Numbered from the stretch's first letter, positions 26,505 to 35,588 are shown. The stretch is 64,000 bases of DNA from Nocardia lijiangensis NBRC 108240 (GCF_001613045.1 NZ_BDBP01000045.1:1-64000); one strand, 5' to 3'. The notes: a model not told the origin generated them from the letters alone. Program-made: numbers and translations.

Positions 26505-27260
26505 ATGAGGCGGGTGGCCGCGGCCGTCGCGGATTCCGCGGTCATGGCCCGGCGCGCGGCACGGCGCACCGTGCGCAGTCGCGACACCCTGGTTGTCTCG
26601 CTGCTGCTGCCGATCCTGATCATGCTGCTGTTCGTCTACGTGTTCGGCGGTGCGATCCAGGTCGGCATGCCCTACCTGGACTACGTGCTGCCCGGAATCA
26701 TCTTGCTGTGCACCGGTTTCGGCGCGTCCATCACGGCGACGGCGGTGTCAGCGGACATGGTCTCGGGCGCCGTGGAGCGATTCCGCACGCTGCCCGCCTT
26801 CCGGCCTGCGCTGCTCGCGGGGCACGTGGGGGAGGGCGTCGTCCGGAATCTCGCCGCCGTCGGCATCGTGCTCGTGATCGCCGTCGCGCTCGGATTCCGT
26901 TCCGGCGCAGGGGTGCTCGACTGGGCCGCCGCGTTCGTGCTGATCGTGCTGTTCGTGCACGCCGTCACCTGGATCGCGGTCGCGCTCGGCGTGCTGGCCA
27001 GGAGTCCGGAGGCCGCGGGCGGATTCACCTACGCCATCATGTTCGTTCCCTACATCAGCAGCGCGTTCGTCCCGATCGACACCATGCCCGGCTGGCTGCG
27101 CGCGTTCGCCGCGAACCAGCCCGCCACTCCGGTGATCGGCACCGTGCGCGACCTTCTGACGACCGGCGGCAGCGGGCAGGCGGCCGCGGCGGTGCTGTGG
27201 TGCCTCGCGCTGACGATCCTCGGATATGCCTGCGCCACAGCGCTGTACGCGCGGCGATGA
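26505..27260 (+). CDS. ABC-2 type transporter permease (DrrB-like)
   Basis: The 251-residue permease has six predicted membrane helices (for example LLLPILIMLLFVYVFGGA and GIVLVIAVALGF) and the ABC-2 C-terminal signature PWLRAF-like segment GWLRAFAANQP. DrrB-type proteins export antibiotics or glycolipids with an ATPase partner. No ATP-binding subunit gene is present in the window, so the ATPase must come from elsewhere. The start is uncertain (TTG 26499, ATG 26505 or GTG 26514). Its 3' end is 5 nt from the convergent MerR gene. Confidence 0.82.
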   Translation: MRRVAAAVADSAVMARRAARRTVRSRDTLVVSLLLPILIMLLFVYVFGGAIQVGMPYLDYVLPGIILLCTGFGASITATAVSADMVSGAVERFRTLPAFRPALLAGHVGEGVVRNLAAVGIVLVIAVALGFRSGAGVLDWAAAFVLIVLFVHAVTWIAVALGVLARSPEAAGGFTYAIMFVPYISSAFVPIDTMPGWLRAFAANQPATPVIGTVRDLLTTGGSGQAAAAVLWCLALTILGYACATALYARR

Positions 27261-27265
27261 GTGCG

Positions 27266-28027
27266 TCAGGCGCCTTTGCCGGTGCGCTTGGCTTCCCGCT
27301 CGGCGGCGGTGGCGAGATACTCGCCGAGTTCGCGGCGCAGCGTCACGTCGAGCGAACGCGCCAGGGTGGCGTGCACCGAGGCGGTGGCCAGCTCCCGCAT
27401 CTTGTTCAACATCGTTGTGGTCTCTCCGATTTCGCCGCTGGTCTGCGGCAGCCAGCCCGGACCGTGCTCGTCGATGATGTGCTGTTTGGCGGCGGTGATC
27501 ATGATGTGGGTGATGTCGTCGATCCGGTCGGCGACCTTGGCGTAGATCTCGATGAGGGTGCGCAGTTCCAGGCCGTATTCGTGCAGTTCGGCGAAAGCGG
27601 CCAGCAGCTGCGTGTCGGTGAACACCACGGTCTCGCCCTCGACCCGGACCAGCTTCATCTCGGTGAGCCGGTCGACCAGATCGGCGGCCTCGGCGCCGAG
27701 CAGCGTGTCGATCAGCTCGCGCGGCACCTCGAAGGGCTCGGTCTTCGACCAGGAGGCGGTGACCGCGTGTTGCAGGCCGAGCACCTCGGTGAGGTCCTTG
27801 CCGGTCTCCCAGCTGGTGATGAAATCGGCGATGTGCGCGGTGGTGAAGCCGCGCTGCAGCAGCGCGTCGATCAGCCGCAGCCGGTCCAGGTGCGCCTCGC
27901 CGTAGATGCTGGCCCTGCCGTCCTTGCCGATCGGCGGCGGCAGCAGGCCGCGCTCCTGGTACGCGCGCACGTTGCGGGTGGTGGTGCCCGCCGCGCGGGC
28001 CAGATCGTCGATCCGATACTCGGCCAC
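27266..28027 (-). CDS. MerR-family transcriptional regulator
   Basis: The 253-residue product starts with a MerR winged-helix DNA-binding domain: YRIDDLARAAGTTTRNVRAY then QERGLLPPPIGKDGR (residues 3-40) and LRLIDALLQRGFTTAHIADF. A helical C-terminal effector domain (about 110-250) lacks a recognisable cysteine metal site, so it probably senses a small organic ligand. The GTG at 28027 is chosen because AGGAGG lies 8 nt upstream. It could regulate the adjacent transporter and glycosylation genes or the oxidative operon on its other side. Confidence 0.85.
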   Translation of the reverse strand: MAEYRIDDLARAAGTTTRNVRAYQERGLLPPPIGKDGRASIYGEAHLDRLRLIDALLQRGFTTAHIADFITSWETGKDLTEVLGLQHAVTASWSKTEPFEVPRELIDTLLGAEAADLVDRLTEMKLVRVEGETVVFTDTQLLAAFAELHEYGLELRTLIEIYAKVADRIDDITHIMITAAKQHIIDEHGPGWLPQTSGEIGETTTMLNKMRELATASVHATLARSLDVTLRRELGEYLATAAEREAKRTGKGA

Positions 28028-28173
28028 CGCGCTCACCTCCTCGCCCGCCGCGGCGCACCGGATGGCCGCGACCTTGATCGTCGAAAAGACCGAGTCTAGC
28101 GAGATGAGCCCGGCGGCACCGGCGTGGGCGCGCGCCGAGCTCATGTCGTTCCGGCGGGTCGGACGGCGGTCCG

Positions 28174-29679
28174 TCAGGAGACCGCCGCGATCCGGGCCGC
28201 CCGCGTGCCCGTGTCGGCCGACACCACGTGGTAATCCTCGAGCCGAAGAGTGCGCAACTGGCGCACGTACTGCGTCGCGAAGCCGGGATACATGGTGGCG
28301 TTGAAACCGTCGTCGGTCAGATACCAGCTGTGGCAGCCGGAGTTCCAGGTGGTCGCGGTGAGCCTGCGCTGGATGGCCGCGTTGTAGCGGTCCTGGCGGT
28401 CTCTGCGGACGTCGAGCATGCGTAGATCGCGGTCCAGGATGGTGCCGATCGCCCGGACCAGGTAGTCGATCTGGGCTTCCATGTACACCAGCGCCGAATT
28501 GTGGCCGGGCCCGGAGTTCGGCCCGAAGGTGAAGAACAGATTCGGATAGCCCGACACGGCGACGCTCTTGTACGCGTACGCGCCCCGCGACCACTCCTCG
28601 GCCAGCACCCGGCCGCCGCGGCCGGTGATCGGGATCGGCGTCCCGGCCTTGGACACGTCGAAGCCGGTCGCGAAGACGATGCAATCCGCTTGGTGCTCAA
28701 CGCCTTCCGCGGTGCGGATACCGTGCGGCGCCAGGCGCGCGATCGGCCAGGTGATCAGTTTGCAGTTGTCGCGCTGCAACGCCGGGTAGTAGTCGTCGGT
28801 CATCAGCAGGCGCTTGCACCCGGCGCGGAAGTCCGGTGTCAGCTGGCGGCGCAGCCACGGATCACGCACCTGCCTGCGCAGCTGGGCCCGCCCGACCAGC
28901 TCGACGACCCGCGTCAGCGGGGTGTTCCAGACGACGCCGAGCGCCACCGACTCGTGCCCGTAGAACCACGCGCGCCTGGCCAGCGACTCCGCCGCGGGCA
29001 CGTGCCGGTAGAGGGTCTTGGTGAGCGGGTTGGTCTGCCGGTTCACCCGGGGCAGCACCCACCCCGGCGTGCGCTGGAAGACCTTGACCGAGGCCGCCTT
29101 GCCGACCAGCTCGGGAACGATCTGCACCGCGCTCGCGCCGGTGCCGATCACCGCGACTCGCTTACCGGTGAAGTCGTAGCCGTGATCCCAACGGGCACTG
29201 TGGATCTTGTGACCCTCGTAGGTCTCGATGCCGCGGAGGGCAGGGAAACTCGCGTTGGCCAGCGGTCCGGAGGCGAGCACCACGGTGCGCGCCCGCACCG
29301 GTGCGCCGCCTTCGACCGCGATATCCCACGCGCCGGCGTCCTCGTCGAACGCGATTCCGGTGACGGTGCAACCGAATCGGACGTGCGGGCGCAGCCGGTA
29401 CTCGGCCACCATCGCCTCGATGTAGCCGAGGATCTCCGCGCTGCCCGAATAGGTCTGCGACCAGTTCGGGTTCGGCGCGAAGCTGTAGGAGTAGAGCCGC
29501 GACGGAATATCGCAGGCCGCACCGGGATAGGTGTTGTCGCGCCAGGTGCCGCCGAGCGCGGTGCCGCGCTCCAGGATGGCGAAGTTCTCGATGCCGCGTT
29601 GCTTCAACCGGATCGCGGCGCCGATACCGGCGAAGCCACCGCCGATCACCGCGACGTCGAGCGTCTGTGCGTTGGTCAT
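28174..29679 (-). CDS. Flavin monooxygenase, Baeyer-Villiger type
   Basis: The 501-residue product binds FAD (VIGGGFAGIGAA, residues 10-21) and NADPH (VIGTGASAVQIVPE, about 176-189). It carries a Baeyer-Villiger fingerprint variant YEGHKIHSARWD (about 153-164) that fits F/YxGxxxHxxxWP/D, plus GGTWRDNTYPG near the FAD. It would oxidise ketones or aldehydes to esters or acids. The ATG at 29679 has GAGGG 5 nt upstream. An ATG at 29691 overlaps the upstream stop as ATGA and is the alternative. It resembles MymA of the mycobacterial mymA operon, with a matching neighbourhood. Confidence 0.88.
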   Translation of the reverse strand: MTNAQTLDVAVIGGGFAGIGAAIRLKQRGIENFAILERGTALGGTWRDNTYPGAACDIPSRLYSYSFAPNPNWSQTYSGSAEILGYIEAMVAEYRLRPHVRFGCTVTGIAFDEDAGAWDIAVEGGAPVRARTVVLASGPLANASFPALRGIETYEGHKIHSARWDHGYDFTGKRVAVIGTGASAVQIVPELVGKAASVKVFQRTPGWVLPRVNRQTNPLTKTLYRHVPAAESLARRAWFYGHESVALGVVWNTPLTRVVELVGRAQLRRQVRDPWLRRQLTPDFRAGCKRLLMTDDYYPALQRDNCKLITWPIARLAPHGIRTAEGVEHQADCIVFATGFDVSKAGTPIPITGRGGRVLAEEWSRGAYAYKSVAVSGYPNLFFTFGPNSGPGHNSALVYMEAQIDYLVRAIGTILDRDLRMLDVRRDRQDRYNAAIQRRLTATTWNSGCHSWYLTDDGFNATMYPGFATQYVRQLRTLRLEDYHVVSADTGTRAARIAAVS

Positions 29680-29687
29680 GTCGTCCC

Positions 29688-30617
29688 TCATGCCGCCGGC
29701 TCGTAGGTGATTTCCTTGGCCCAGCTCGGGTCCTTGCGCAGCAACCGCTTCGGCACCCGCGCGGTGATCTTGACCAGGGCGTCGGCCAGCAGGTGATACG
29801 GATGGTCTCGGTTGACCACCCAGCCGCCGTGCATCTTCACGATCTGATACATCGGCAGCCTGCGAGCGAAATCGCTGCGCTCACCGACGTTGCGATAGCG
29901 CTTCAGCGCGGTGTAGAGCTTCTCCTCGTCCACGCCCATCGCGACGATGTTGTCGCGCATCTTGTTCAGCAGCGGCACATAGCTCAGCACACCGATGAGG
30001 AAGGTCGGCTTGACCCAGCCGCCGACCAGCTCGATGAGCAACTTGCGCATCTCGGCGTGCCCGAGCAGGTCCATCACCGCGAAATCGACGGCCAGATGGC
30101 GGGATTCGTCGGCGTTGATCCGCTTGAACGCCTCCTGGCAGACCGGATCCTCGATCTCGTCCATGATGAACTTCACCAGCGCGCCGTCCAGCGCCACCTC
30201 GAGCATCGGGATCACGGTGCCGAGGAACGACAGCGACATGTCGTCGGAGTACCTGTCCAGGAAGTCGATGACCAGCTTGACGTTCACGTTCGGCTGCGGG
30301 ATCTCGTCGCCGTCGAGCATGTCCCAGCGGCGCATCAGCGCCAGTTCGGCGTTGGCGTGCTTCTGTTCCTCGGCGTGGAAGTAGCGATAGATCTCGCGCA
30401 GGGTCTCCGTTGGCGCCTTCTTGGCCATGGCGGCGAAACCGCGGGCGCCGACGTTCTCGATCCACATGAGGTCGGCCATGAACGGCTTCAGGCGGGCATG
30501 CAGTTCGGGGGAGATGGTCTCGGCGCCGGGGGCGTCCCAGTCGATGTCGGCCAGGGCCCACTGGCGGTCCTTGATCTTGCGGAGCATGTCCTCGAAGTCC
30601 ATAGCGATGGCGGCCAT
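29688..30617 (-). CDS. Ferritin-like diiron protein
   Basis: The 309-residue helical protein has two diiron half-sites: YRYFHAEEQKHANAE (about 79-93, E-E-x-x-H) and ADESRHLAVDFAV (about 168-180, E-x-x-H). This pattern is seen in ferritin-like oxygenases and desaturase relatives. An oxygen-activating reaction on a lipid or acyl substrate is likely. AGGAG lies 8 nt before the ATG, and the upstream SDR stop is only 1 nt away (TGACATG), so translation is coupled. Related genes are often annotated as metal-dependent hydrolases; the diiron motifs argue for an oxidase. Confidence 0.75.
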   Translation of the reverse strand: MAAIAMDFEDMLRKIKDRQWALADIDWDAPGAETISPELHARLKPFMADLMWIENVGARGFAAMAKKAPTETLREIYRYFHAEEQKHANAELALMRRWDMLDGDEIPQPNVNVKLVIDFLDRYSDDMSLSFLGTVIPMLEVALDGALVKFIMDEIEDPVCQEAFKRINADESRHLAVDFAVMDLLGHAEMRKLLIELVGGWVKPTFLIGVLSYVPLLNKMRDNIVAMGVDEEKLYTALKRYRNVGERSDFARRLPMYQIVKMHGGWVVNRDHPYHLLADALVKITARVPKRLLRKDPSWAKEITYEPAA

Positions 30618-30618
30618 G

Positions 30619-31518
30619 TCAGACTCCTGTCTTGTCGGTGACCGCGGCGCGGTCCGGGGTGGTCGAATCGTCCTGCGGCAGGAGCCTTTCCAGCAGCCCG
30701 AGGACGAAGGTGTACTGCGCGGGGAAGTAGCGCTTGAGGCGCCAGATCAGGTGCGCGTCGAGTTGCGGCAGGACGTAGAGGCTGCCGCGGTCGTTGGCGT
30801 CGAGGGTGACGCGGGCGACGTGTTCCGGGGTGAAACCGGTCCAGCGCATGAGGGTTTCGGCCAGCTTCATGGACTGCGCGGTGATGCGACCGTCCTTGGC
30901 GACGTTGGTCTTGACGAAGGTCGGGCACAGCACGGTGACCGCGACCCCGCTGCCGCTCAGTTCGGCGGCCATGGTCTCGGACAGCGAGAGCACCGCGGCC
31001 TTGGAGGTGTTGTAGACGGCCATGGACGGCGCGGCCGCGAAACCGGCCGCCGAGGCGACGTTGACAATGCCGCCGTGCCCCTTCTCCCGCAGCATCGGGG
31101 TGAAGATCTCGCAGCCGTGCACCACGCCCCACAGGTTGATGCCGAGCGCCCACTCCCAGTCGGCGAAACCGATGGCGCCCACGGGCTTTCCGCCGATGCC
31201 GACGCCCGCGTTGTTGATCACCAGCGAGACCGGCTGGTCGAAGACGGACTCGGCGAACCGGGCGAGCACCTCCACGTCCGCGCGCCGGGACACGTCGCAG
31301 CGGAAGGCGTACGCGACGCCGGGACGGGTGCGCTCGATGAGCGCGACCGTCTCCTCAGCGCGTGCCTGGTCGATATCGGCGCAGATCACCTGACCGCCAC
31401 GGGCCGCGAGTTCGACCGCGAAGGCGCGGCCGATGCCGCTGCCCGCCCCGGTCACCACGGCTCGCGCGCCGTGGCTGCGGCGCGCCCGAAGGCTCAGCGG
31501 CACAATTCTTTCCAACAT
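30619..31518 (-). CDS. Short-chain dehydrogenase/reductase (SadH-like)
   Basis: The 299-residue classical SDR has TGAGSGIGRAF (about 23-33), NNAGVG (about 106) and the active-site serine/tyrosine/lysine in VASAAGF and YNTSKAAV (about 169-176). The C-terminal extension is basic and amphipathic, as in SadH-type membrane-associated SDRs. It probably oxidises an alcohol to the ketone or aldehyde used by the monooxygenase of the same operon. The ATG follows the esterase stop by 1 nt (TGAGATG). Confidence 0.87.
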   Translation of the reverse strand: MLERIVPLSLRARRSHGARAVVTGAGSGIGRAFAVELAARGGQVICADIDQARAEETVALIERTRPGVAYAFRCDVSRRADVEVLARFAESVFDQPVSLVINNAGVGIGGKPVGAIGFADWEWALGINLWGVVHGCEIFTPMLREKGHGGIVNVASAAGFAAAPSMAVYNTSKAAVLSLSETMAAELSGSGVAVTVLCPTFVKTNVAKDGRITAQSMKLAETLMRWTGFTPEHVARVTLDANDRGSLYVLPQLDAHLIWRLKRYFPAQYTFVLGLLERLLPQDDSTTPDRAAVTDKTGV

Positions 31519-31519
31519 C

Positions 31520-32506
31520 TCAGCTCACCTGTTCCACATCGGTGCGCGCGGCCAATGCCGCGCCGAGGAATTCCGCCGCCCGGCGCAGCGCCAGGTCGGC
31601 CTCCGGAACCAGCCGGGGCAGCGCCTGGAAGACGTGCACCTGGCCCGGCCAGATCTCCAGCTCGCAGGCGCCGCCCGCGGCGCGCACCATCTCGTGCAGC
31701 CGCCGGGCATCCGCGCTGAGCATCTCGGCGCCACCGGCCTGCACCAGGATCGGCGGCAGCTCGATGCCCGAGGGCACGGTGAGCCGCAGCCTCGGCGCGT
31801 CGGCGGGCAGCCCGCGGGTGTACTGGCGGGGCAGCCGGGCGGCGGCGCGGGCCGAGATGACCGGATCGCGCTTGCGTCGTTCCTGTTCCGCGGCGAGCGT
31901 CAGGGTGAGATCGAGCAGTGGGGAGAACATCGCCACGGCGGCGGGCTGCGGCACCGACCGGGTCCCGTTCTGCACCAGGAGATCCAGCGCGAGGTGGCCG
32001 CCCGCCGAATCACCGGCGATGGCAATGTCTTTCGCCGCGTAGCCGCTCTTCAGCAGCCAGTGGTAGCCCGCGGCCACATCGTCGGCCGCGGCGGGGAAGC
32101 GGTGCTCGGGAGCGAGCCGGTAGTCGGTGAGGAACACCGGCAGACCGGTGTCGCGGGAGAGCCGTGCGGCGAGCCCACGGTGCGTCTGCGCCGAACACAG
32201 GACGTACCCGCTGCCGTGGATGTAGTAGATGGCCCGCTTTCCGAACTCGACACCGGCCGCCCGTACCCATTCGCCCCGCACCGTGCCCGCGCGGACCTGG
32301 CTGACGCGGGTGCCGGACGGTGGCGGTCCGCCCGCCGCCATGATCGTCGCGATCAGCTTGCGCGCGAACCAGATGCCCGTCGTGTTCAGGGGAATGGCGC
32401 AGTTCAGCGGCCGCAATCCGTACTCGGCGGCCGCGGCGGCAACACCGGCGCGCAGCGACGGCGCGGCGGGAACGCCGGGGACCGAGGTCCTCGTTGACCT
32501 TGTCAT
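31520..32506 (-). CDS. Alpha/beta hydrolase, HSL-family esterase
   Basis: The 328-residue product has an oxyanion-hole motif HGSGYVLC (family HGGG; about 100) and the nucleophile elbow GDSAGGHLA (about 161-169). Asp and His follow in the C-terminal third (WPGQVHVF). It is a lipase/esterase of the hormone-sensitive lipase family, comparable to LipR of the mymA locus. The ATG at 32506 is likely leaderless or nearly so, given the promoter at 32515-32543. An ATG at 32536 would lie within the promoter and palindromes. It is the first gene of the four-gene minus-strand operon. Confidence 0.85.
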   Translation of the reverse strand: MTRSTRTSVPGVPAAPSLRAGVAAAAAEYGLRPLNCAIPLNTTGIWFARKLIATIMAAGGPPPSGTRVSQVRAGTVRGEWVRAAGVEFGKRAIYYIHGSGYVLCSAQTHRGLAARLSRDTGLPVFLTDYRLAPEHRFPAAADDVAAGYHWLLKSGYAAKDIAIAGDSAGGHLALDLLVQNGTRSVPQPAAVAMFSPLLDLTLTLAAEQERRKRDPVISARAAARLPRQYTRGLPADAPRLRLTVPSGIELPPILVQAGGAEMLSADARRLHEMVRAAGGACELEIWPGQVHVFQALPRLVPEADLALRRAAEFLGAALAARTDVEQVS

Positions 32507-32514
32507 GGAGTTAA

Positions 32515-32548
32515 GGATCATCTGGCAATGTGCCATTTGTCAATGGCA
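32515..32548 (-). promoter_or_regulatory. Promoter and nested palindromes of the mymA-like operon
   Basis: On the minus strand a perfect -35 box TTGACA (32543-32538) is followed after 17 nt by TGATCC (32520-32515). Two overlapping inverted repeats cover this promoter: TGGCA-ATG-TGCCA (32523-32535) and TGCCATT-TGTC-AATGGCA (32531-32548). This is the layout of a repressor operator overlapping a promoter. The predicted start of transcription is next to the ATG at 32506. Confidence 0.6.
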
Positions 32549-32662
32549 GATTGAGAACGCTGGTGTCACGGTGGGATCGCAGAGGTCGGATGTGCGCGAG
32601 CGTCGCGTCGGCGGGACGTGTACGACTACGGCGTCGTGGCCGGGAGAAGCCCGAGACCGGGA

Positions 32663-33613
32663 TCAGTACCCGCGCGCGGGATCGATCGGGGCCAGTAGTT
32701 CGCGTCCTTCCACGAAGCGGACGACGTTCGCCTCGACGTGGTCGGCGAAGGCCGCGAAACGCAGCTGCGGTGGATTCGAATCATGTGGCGTCACAATGGC
32801 ATTCGGCAGCACCCAGAGCGGATGTCCGTCGGGCAGCGGCTCCGGGTCGGTGACGTCGAGCCCGGCGCCGCCGATCGCGCCGGAAGCGAGTGCCGCCACC
32901 AGCGCGTCGGTGTCGACCAGGCTGCCGCGGGCCACGTTGATCACCCACGAGGAGGGCTTCAACCGGGCCAGGACGTCGGCGCTGATCAGGTGCTGGGTAT
33001 CGGCGGTCGCGGGCGCGGCCACCACCACGTGATCGGTGCGCGGCCACACCTTGGACACCTGCGCGGCGGAGATCGTCTCGACAGTCGGCGGAATGCCGGG
33101 GCCGGTGACCGGTCGCCCGGACCGATTCACCGCGATGATGTGCGCGCCGAGCGGGATCAGCATCGGAATCAGCGCGCGGCCGATACCGCCCGCGCCCACG
33201 ATGGCGACGGTCTTGCCGCGCAAGGTGCCGACGTGTGGGAAGAAGTCTTGCTGGCGCCAGCTGCCCGCGCGCAGGTGCTCGGGCAGATAGCGCACACCGG
33301 CGAGCAGCATCATCAGCGCGTGCTCGGCCACGCTCGCGGCGAAAGCGCCTGCGGCGGAAGTGAAAAGGACGTTCGGATGCCGGGTGATCAGGCCGCCGGT
33401 GAACCAGTCCTCGACGCCGGCCGCGGGCAGCTGCACCCACTCGACGGAGCCGGGCAGCCGCTCTGGGAACTCGCCGGGGCCGCCCGCCCAGATCAGGGCC
33501 CTGGCGTCGGCGAGGTCGCTGAGCATGGCGCCACCCTCGGTGACCGCCTTCTCCAGCAATGTCGGCGCGGGCTGGGTGGGACAGATCGCGATCGGTACTG
33601 GCGTCTCGTTCAC
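32663..33613 (-). CDS. D-isomer-specific 2-hydroxyacid dehydrogenase
   Basis: The 316-residue NAD(P)-dependent dehydrogenase has the Rossmann motif VGAGGIGRALIP (about 139-150). The catalytic region NVARGSLVDTDALVAAL (Arg about 238) and TPHDSNPPQ follow; a His-containing C-terminal loop replaces the more usual HxA/SxxT form. It reduces 2-keto acids or the reverse. It is separated by 156 nt from the esterase operon and probably independent of it. The downstream side (33614-33786) contains only short repeated CGCTGACGCTC motifs. Confidence 0.88.
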   Translation of the reverse strand: MNETPVPIAICPTQPAPTLLEKAVTEGGAMLSDLADARALIWAGGPGEFPERLPGSVEWVQLPAAGVEDWFTGGLITRHPNVLFTSAAGAFAASVAEHALMMLLAGVRYLPEHLRAGSWRQQDFFPHVGTLRGKTVAIVGAGGIGRALIPMLIPLGAHIIAVNRSGRPVTGPGIPPTVETISAAQVSKVWPRTDHVVVAAPATADTQHLISADVLARLKPSSWVINVARGSLVDTDALVAALASGAIGGAGLDVTDPEPLPDGHPLWVLPNAIVTPHDSNPPQLRFAAFADHVEANVVRFVEGRELLAPIDPARGY

Positions 33614-33786
33614 GACCGCGCCTCGCTGACGCTCGGCTCCGTCGTGCGCGAGGGCACGTTGTGTCGTCGGTTCGCTCGCTGACGCTCACTCACGACCGCG
33701 GACCTCCTTCACCCGTAGCGGCCCGCGCTCGGACCGACTGCTCGCCACCGCGACGTTAGCACCAGGACGCTGTGTGCACCTGCGTC

Positions 33787-34746
33787 CTACGAGTCGTCCT
33801 CCGGCGGGTCCGCTTCGATCCGGTCCCGGTCGGCCCACTCCAGCAGCTTGTCGATGGCGAAGACGGCATCGTCGATCCCGGCGTGCAGGTCGCCGACCTC
33901 GGCGTAGCGGGCGGGCACGGTCTTCATGGTGAAGTCGTGCGGGTCGATGTCGGGGATCTCGTCCCAGCGGACCGGCGCGGAGACGGTCGCCTCCGGCACG
34001 CCGCGCACCGAGTAGGCCGCGGCGATGGTGTGGTCGCGTGCGTTCTGGTTGTAGTCGACGAACAGCAGTTTCGGATCGCGGTCGCGCCGCCACCATGCGG
34101 TGGTGACGTCGTCGGGGGCGCGGCGCTCCACCTCGTGCGCGAACGCCAGTGCGGCCCTGCGCACGTCGGCGAAACCCCACTCCGGCGCGATCCGCACGTA
34201 CACGTGCAGGCCCTTGCCGCCGGAGGTCTTCGGCCAGCCCACGGCGCCGAGTTCGTCGAGCACCTCGTGCACCACGCCCGCGACGCGCTGCACCCGCGAC
34301 CACGGGCAGTCCGGCATCGGGTCCAGGTCGATGCGCCACTCGTCGGGACGTTCGGTATCGGCGCGGCGGGAGTTCCACGGGTGGAACTCGACCGTCGACA
34401 TCTGCACCGCCCAGATCACGTCGGCCAGTTCTCGCACGCACAGCTCATCGGCATGGCGGCCGTAGCGCGGGAAGAAGACCCGCACCGTCGGAATCCACTC
34501 CGGCGCGCCCTGTGGCAGGCGCTTCTGGTGCACCTTGCCGCCCGCCAAGCCCTCGGGGAAGCGGTGCAGCATGCACGGACGGTCGCGCAGGGCGTTGACG
34601 ATGCCGTCGCCGACGCTCAGGTAGTACTGCACGAGGTCGAGCTTGGTCGCACCGGTCTCGGGGAAGTACACCCGATCCGGGTTCGAGATGCGCACCGCGC
34701 GGTCACCGACGTCCAGCTCGATGGCCGGGGTGGACTTGCTGGCCAC
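33787..34746 (-). CDS. LigD-type polymerase/primase (stand-alone)
   Basis: The 319-residue archaeo-eukaryotic primase superfamily protein matches the polymerase domain of LigD. It has ISNPDRVYFPETGATKLDLV (about 20-39), catalytic acidic pair in RIDLDPMPDCPW (about 145-156) and the nucleotide-binding SGGKGLHVYV (about 176-185). Stand-alone forms (Prim-PolC type) fill short gaps in repair or support non-homologous end joining. No ligase, nuclease or Ku gene is adjacent. It is divergent from the toxin-antitoxin pair. Confidence 0.9.
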   Translation of the reverse strand: MASKSTPAIELDVGDRAVRISNPDRVYFPETGATKLDLVQYYLSVGDGIVNALRDRPCMLHRFPEGLAGGKVHQKRLPQGAPEWIPTVRVFFPRYGRHADELCVRELADVIWAVQMSTVEFHPWNSRRADTERPDEWRIDLDPMPDCPWSRVQRVAGVVHEVLDELGAVGWPKTSGGKGLHVYVRIAPEWGFADVRRAALAFAHEVERRAPDDVTTAWWRRDRDPKLLFVDYNQNARDHTIAAAYSVRGVPEATVSAPVRWDEIPDIDPHDFTMKTVPARYAEVGDLHAGIDDAVFAIDKLLEWADRDRIEADPPEDDS

Positions 34747-34861
34747 GGTCAGAGCTTAATGGCGCGGCGTGACGGCGTCCGTCGAAAATCGTGCAACCCG
34801 GCGTCCGATCGGTATGCCGTCGCGGTTCCGCGCGATGCACCGTTCTGGTATGCATGAAAGT

Positions 34862-35113
34862 ATGAGCAAGGCGACGCGCATCACGGTGACCCTGGATCCG
34901 CAGGTCGCCGAATGGGCCAAGCAGGCCGCCGAGCGTCAGAATCGCAGCCTGTCGTCGCTGATCAACGCGTCGCTGCGCAGCGCGCTCGTGCACGACAGTC
35001 TGACCAGCCTCACCGTCGACGACGCCGCCGACCTGGCCGCCGCCCACGATGAACTCGACCTCACCGAGTCGGCCGCCGCCGACGCCCGCCGCCGCTCCCG
35101 CGGTGCCGCATGA
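34862..35113 (+). CDS. Ribbon-helix-helix antitoxin
   Basis: The 83-residue product has an N-terminal ribbon-helix-helix DNA-binding fold (TRITVTLDPQVAEWAKQA, SLSSLINASLRSAL) and an acidic Ala-rich C-terminal tail typical of toxin-neutralising regions. The ATG at 34862 is preferred; in-frame starts upstream add improbable sequence. A TATGCA box sits 13-18 nt upstream of the ATG, so the transcript may be nearly leaderless. The stop overlaps the toxin start as ATGA. Such antitoxins normally repress their own operon. Confidence 0.82.
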   Translation: MSKATRITVTLDPQVAEWAKQAAERQNRSLSSLINASLRSALVHDSLTSLTVDDAADLAAAHDELDLTESAAADARRRSRGAA

Positions 35114-35418
35114 GGCGCGGCGAAATCTGGAGCTACGCACCGACTCTCAGCGACGGCACCCCCTTCCCCCGGCGCAGCACGGTGGTGCTGGTCTCCGACC
35201 CGGCCGTCATCACGTCGCCGTACCGCTGGCTGCACGTCGTCCCGGTCGTCGCGAGCGATCCCGGCCATGTGCTCGGGGTGTACACCGAACACGGCTGGGC
35301 GGACGCACTGGAACTGCACCGCGCTTACCGGCCGTGGCTCACCGAGAAACTGGGGAAGCTGACCGCCGCGGAGAGCGAGTCGCTCGACGCGAGCCTGCGC
35401 GCGACGTTGAGTCTGTAG
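35110..35418 (+). CDS. MazF/PemK-like toxin
   Basis: The 102-residue product opens with the MazF signature MRRGEIWSYAPTL and has the central strands STVVLVSDPAVI and WLHVVPVVASDP. MazF-family toxins are sequence-specific endoribonucleases that halt translation. Its overlap with the RHH antitoxin gene makes a type II toxin-antitoxin pair. The family usually has an Arg-Pro after the first loop; here it is RRSTVV, a modest deviation. Confidence 0.8.
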   Translation: MRRGEIWSYAPTLSDGTPFPRRSTVVLVSDPAVITSPYRWLHVVPVVASDPGHVLGVYTEHGWADALELHRAYRPWLTEKLGKLTAAESESLDASLRATLSL

Positions 35419-35588
35419 GCGAGCGCCAGCGCCGCATCGAACTTGCGGACTGGCCTGGTCGCGGCGGGATCGCTGCCAGCAGCGGCCGGACCAGGAGCAC
35501 GGATTGCCGCCGCGCCTCCTATCCGAGCCAACGCTGTTCAGGGAGCTGAGAGCAGCGGGAATTGTGCTGCGGCAGTGCCTGCTCAGAA

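Noticed and set aside
33614..33720. Repeated CGCTGACGCTC motifs as an insertion-sequence remnant
   Set aside because: The two copies are only 11 nt long and lack terminal repeats or transposase traces.
33787..34746. Full LigD or DNA ligase
   Set aside because: Only the polymerase domain is present; there is no ligase nucleotidyl-lysine motif or nuclease domain, and no Ku gene adjacent.
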